Of a DNA stretch of 64,000 nt, positions 61,779 through 64,000 are shown in pieces. Each line of letters starts with the position of its first letter. Positions within the stretch are counted from its first letter, which is position 1. The position numbers were made by a program, and so were the translations under genes. A model generated the notes under the pieces. The model was not told where the DNA came from. It saw nothing but the letters and a program-made list of their open reading frames with translations, and did not search any database. Location of the stretch: assembly GCA_013399115.1 (NCBI GenBank), contig VXAA01007260.1, positions 62,001-126,000 on the forward strand, written 5' to 3'. Source of the stretch: Anseranas semipalmata (lineage: Eukaryota; Chordata; Aves; Anseriformes; Anseranatidae).

Positions 61779-62542
61779 TGTAGTGGGTCAGCTTTGGCTA
61801 AGAGCCAAATGCCCCCCAGCCACTCTCTCACTCTCCCTCCTCAGCAGGGCAGGGGAGCAAGGAGGATGAGAAAGCTTGTGGGTTGAGATAACGGCAGGGA
61901 GATCACTTACCAATTACTGTCACGGGTATGTCAGGCTGACTTAGGGAAAATTAATTAAATTTATTGTGAATTAAAATAGATTTGGATAGAATCATAGAAC
62001 CATAGAAACATGTAGGTTGGAAAAGACCTTCAAGATCATCAAGTCCAACCATCAGTGAAAAACAAAAACAGAAATTCATCCGCCACCTTCCCCCCAGCCC
62101 TTTTCCTCATACCCAGCTGCCCTCCCGATCCCCCTGGCTCCTCCCGAGGAGATGGGGAATGGGCGGCCGCAGTCAGTCTGTAACAGCACATCTCTGCCGC
62201 TCCCTCATGCTTTTCCCTCCTCCACCATGGGCCTGTCCATGGGCTGCAGGGCAATCTCTGCTCTGGCACCTGGAGTACTTCCTCCCCTTCTTCCACAATG
62301 ACCTTGGTGCTCACACTGCTGTTTCTCACACTTTTTGTTCCCTCTTCTTCTGCCTGTGCAATGTTTTCTGCCCTTTCTTAAGTGTATTTCCCCAGAGGTG
62401 TCACCAGCTTCGCTGCCGGGCTCTGCTGTGCCCTGCTGTGGGTCTGCTGAAGCCAGCAATGGCGATGTCTGGCATGGGGCCCACAGACACCCCTTGCAAC
62501 CTCCCCCTGCTACCAAAACCCTGCCATTTGCACACAACACAG
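61779..62542 (-). mobile_element. Solo LTR of the same avian ERV family, copy 2, with nested CR1
   Basis: It starts TGTAGTGGGTCAGC and ends near the CTACCAAAACCCTGCC segment. It shares with copy 1 the block GATCACTTACCAATTAC, the TTTATT polyadenylation signal complement (61960-61965) and the GGGCTGCAGGGCAATCTC-type units. Both copies have the same orientation. It is interrupted by a CR1 fragment at 61987-62057. No internal viral genes were seen. The 275-codon minus-strand frame starting at 63032 runs through it and is not a gene. Confidence 0.8.
61987..62057 (-). mobile_element. CR1 tail nested in the LTR
   Basis: AGAATCATAGAACCATAGAA, then GTAGGTTGGAAAAGACC and GATCATCAAGTCCAACC, the reversed CR1 3' end, placed between LTR sequences continuous in copy 1. 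The CR1 insertion is therefore younger than this LTR. Confidence 0.88.
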
Positions 62543-63167
62543 CTGGGTTTGCGGTTAGTAGAATGTAATGAGAGAAGAGACCTCCAGATTCGACCACTGG
62601 ATGGGGCGTGTTCTTCGAGGAGATTCCCACCATCCGAGATGCACCGTGAGCACTGAGGCTGTTTCTTGCTGGGAAATGGTCTCTAACTCCTGCTCCTGCC
62701 ACCCAAGGCTCCCTGTGGTGAAAAAAAAAATGCCTCCCTTGCCCTATAAACCACTCTTTCAGGGCACTCTGTTGGTTAACTGTTAGCACAGCAACAGGAG
62801 GCATGCCAGTTTGCAACCCACCTCCATCTTCCAGGCTGAATTTGCCCAAATACGTGCCAGGGGCTGCTGGGGTCTGGGGAGCACTGGGGCTGTTCCAGGG
62901 GTGCATGGCAGGGCCTGGCAGCCAAGGACCACCCCAACACCACAGCATGCAGCAGGGCAGCAGGGGCAGACCCAGCCCCAGGCAGCAGGCACCTCCCCAG
63001 GCATGGGAGTGGGTGAGGCCGGGCCTGGCCACGGCGCTGCGGCTGTGGGTCAGGAACAGGCCTGGAGCCCAGCACCAGAGCCTTGGAGGAACGTGGCTGC
63101 CGGGAGCCAGGGTCAGGCCTTGGGATTGACACAGCTGTAGTCACTGTGATGGGTGGGAGATGAAAAT
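62543..63167. other. GC-rich sequence next to the gap
   Basis: Rich in GGCAGC and CCAGG strings, with open frames of 70-270 codons in several frames on both strands, the pattern expected from few AT-rich stops rather than from a gene. It could be a further GC-rich repeat. It runs directly into the N block. Confidence 0.5.
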
Positions 63168-63224
63168 NNNNNNNNNNNNNNNNNNNNNNNNNNNNNNNNN
63201 NNNNNNNNNNNNNNNNNNNNNNNN
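63168..63224. other. Assembly gap (57 N)
   Basis: The sequence is unknown here. The true gap length may differ from the N count. Confidence 1.
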
Positions 63225-64000
63225 AAAATGAAACATTAAGCAACTAAATTTTTAAATATTATTTTTTTTTTTTTATCTATAGGCAAACCAGTTGAATACA
63301 AATTTAGCAACAGAGCTTTCTTAATGCCTCAAGGAAAGATTCCTTCTCTTGATAGCGTCTGGCTGCCAATTTTATAGGGAATTTTCTTTTCCTATCACAA
63401 AATTGCCCAAGAAATGTTTTCCTCTTTAAATACAACTAAGAACTCTTTTTCTTAAAATGAATCCCTTAGAAATTAAAATACCTACTCTGTATGACTCTCT
63501 GCAATGTGAGAAAGATGATTTCCACACTGCACAGATTGCAGGTGAAGGTGGGTAACCAGGTGAGCCATCAGGTCAAGGTGATGGGCCTTGATTTCTGCTG
63601 TATGGGTGGGTGGGAAGAAGCAGTGATGGTGCTTTGAACCATTCAGCCTCACTGAGCCAGAACAGAGGAGACAATAGGAAGAAAAAGAAGTCACAAGAGT
63701 GTATTTCAGATGTTTCACCTTGACAGATAAAGTCAACTCTCCCTCTCAGATATGGCTCCTTTCATGAGCTGTTCCTAGAGTAAGACAGCAGTAAAGGACC
63801 CTTCTGGTAAATCTACATATAAAAGTGCAATATACTATTTAATTAGTGGTAAATTAGTTCTTAATACAGTGTTTCTTGTGCAGCTTTGCCTTTGGATACT
63901 GAAATATTATTGCTAAGCAATTCACTAGAAGTTGTGAAAGGAAGAGGAGTGGTAAATGTCTCCCGTATTAATGGTTTCATTCTACTTGAACACAGTACTT
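63225..64000. other. Unique DNA after the gap
   Basis: A T-rich acceptor-like run ending CTATAG lies at about 63258-63282, with no donor within a normal exon length. No repeat or coding signal recognised. Confidence 0.45.

Noticed and set aside
62205..63032. 275-codon minus-strand open frame, the longest in the window
   Set aside because: It starts in GC-rich sequence near the gap and runs through LTR sequence. Overlapping frames on the other strand are open too, and no domain is recognisable.

Overview
This 64-kb window reads as nuclear DNA of a bird, mostly intronic or intergenic. The main evidence is the repeats: seven 3'-end fragments of CR1 LINEs ending in the ATTCTRTG octamer typical of amniote CR1, and two copies of an LTR family I recognise from bird genomes. 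The rest is AT-rich and CpG-poor, with stops in all frames and many simple repeats. There is no bacterial-style gene content, no CRISPR array and no RNA gene I can support. I cannot name the species or a host gene. An assembly gap of N lies at 63168-63224 and a single N at 5069.

Layout. 1-4614: unique AT-rich DNA with a (GGATA)n microsatellite. 4615-5420: minus-strand CR1 with an internal deletion and a dead RT active site. 8165-8895: first LTR. 10403-10484: best candidate spliced exon. 13537-13897: plus-strand CR1. 15300-15910: unidentified region open on both strands. 25480-25770: CpG-rich patch. 29454-29498: candidate 45-nt exon. 33631-34060 and 37684-37943: two minus-strand CR1 pieces. 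36919-37520 (perhaps 36130-38190): remains of a Ty3/Gypsy-type pol, the most unusual item. 40545-41067: plus-strand CR1 with a long open frame. 47151-47279: CCAAT/TATA promoter-like block followed by a short first-exon-like segment. 48800-48983: pure pyrimidine tract. 59367-60831: CR1 tail, 44-nt poly(A) and a duplicated 140-bp segment with codon-like differences. 61779-62542: second LTR with a CR1 fragment nested in it, then GC-rich sequence running into the gap.

No complete protein-coding gene can be demonstrated. The real coding remains are those of retrotransposons (CR1 ORF2, Gypsy pol), all broken. Possible host exons rest on splice-site quality and open frames only, and their phases do not let me join them into one transcript. 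Most open frames above 60 codons are chance or lie within repeats.
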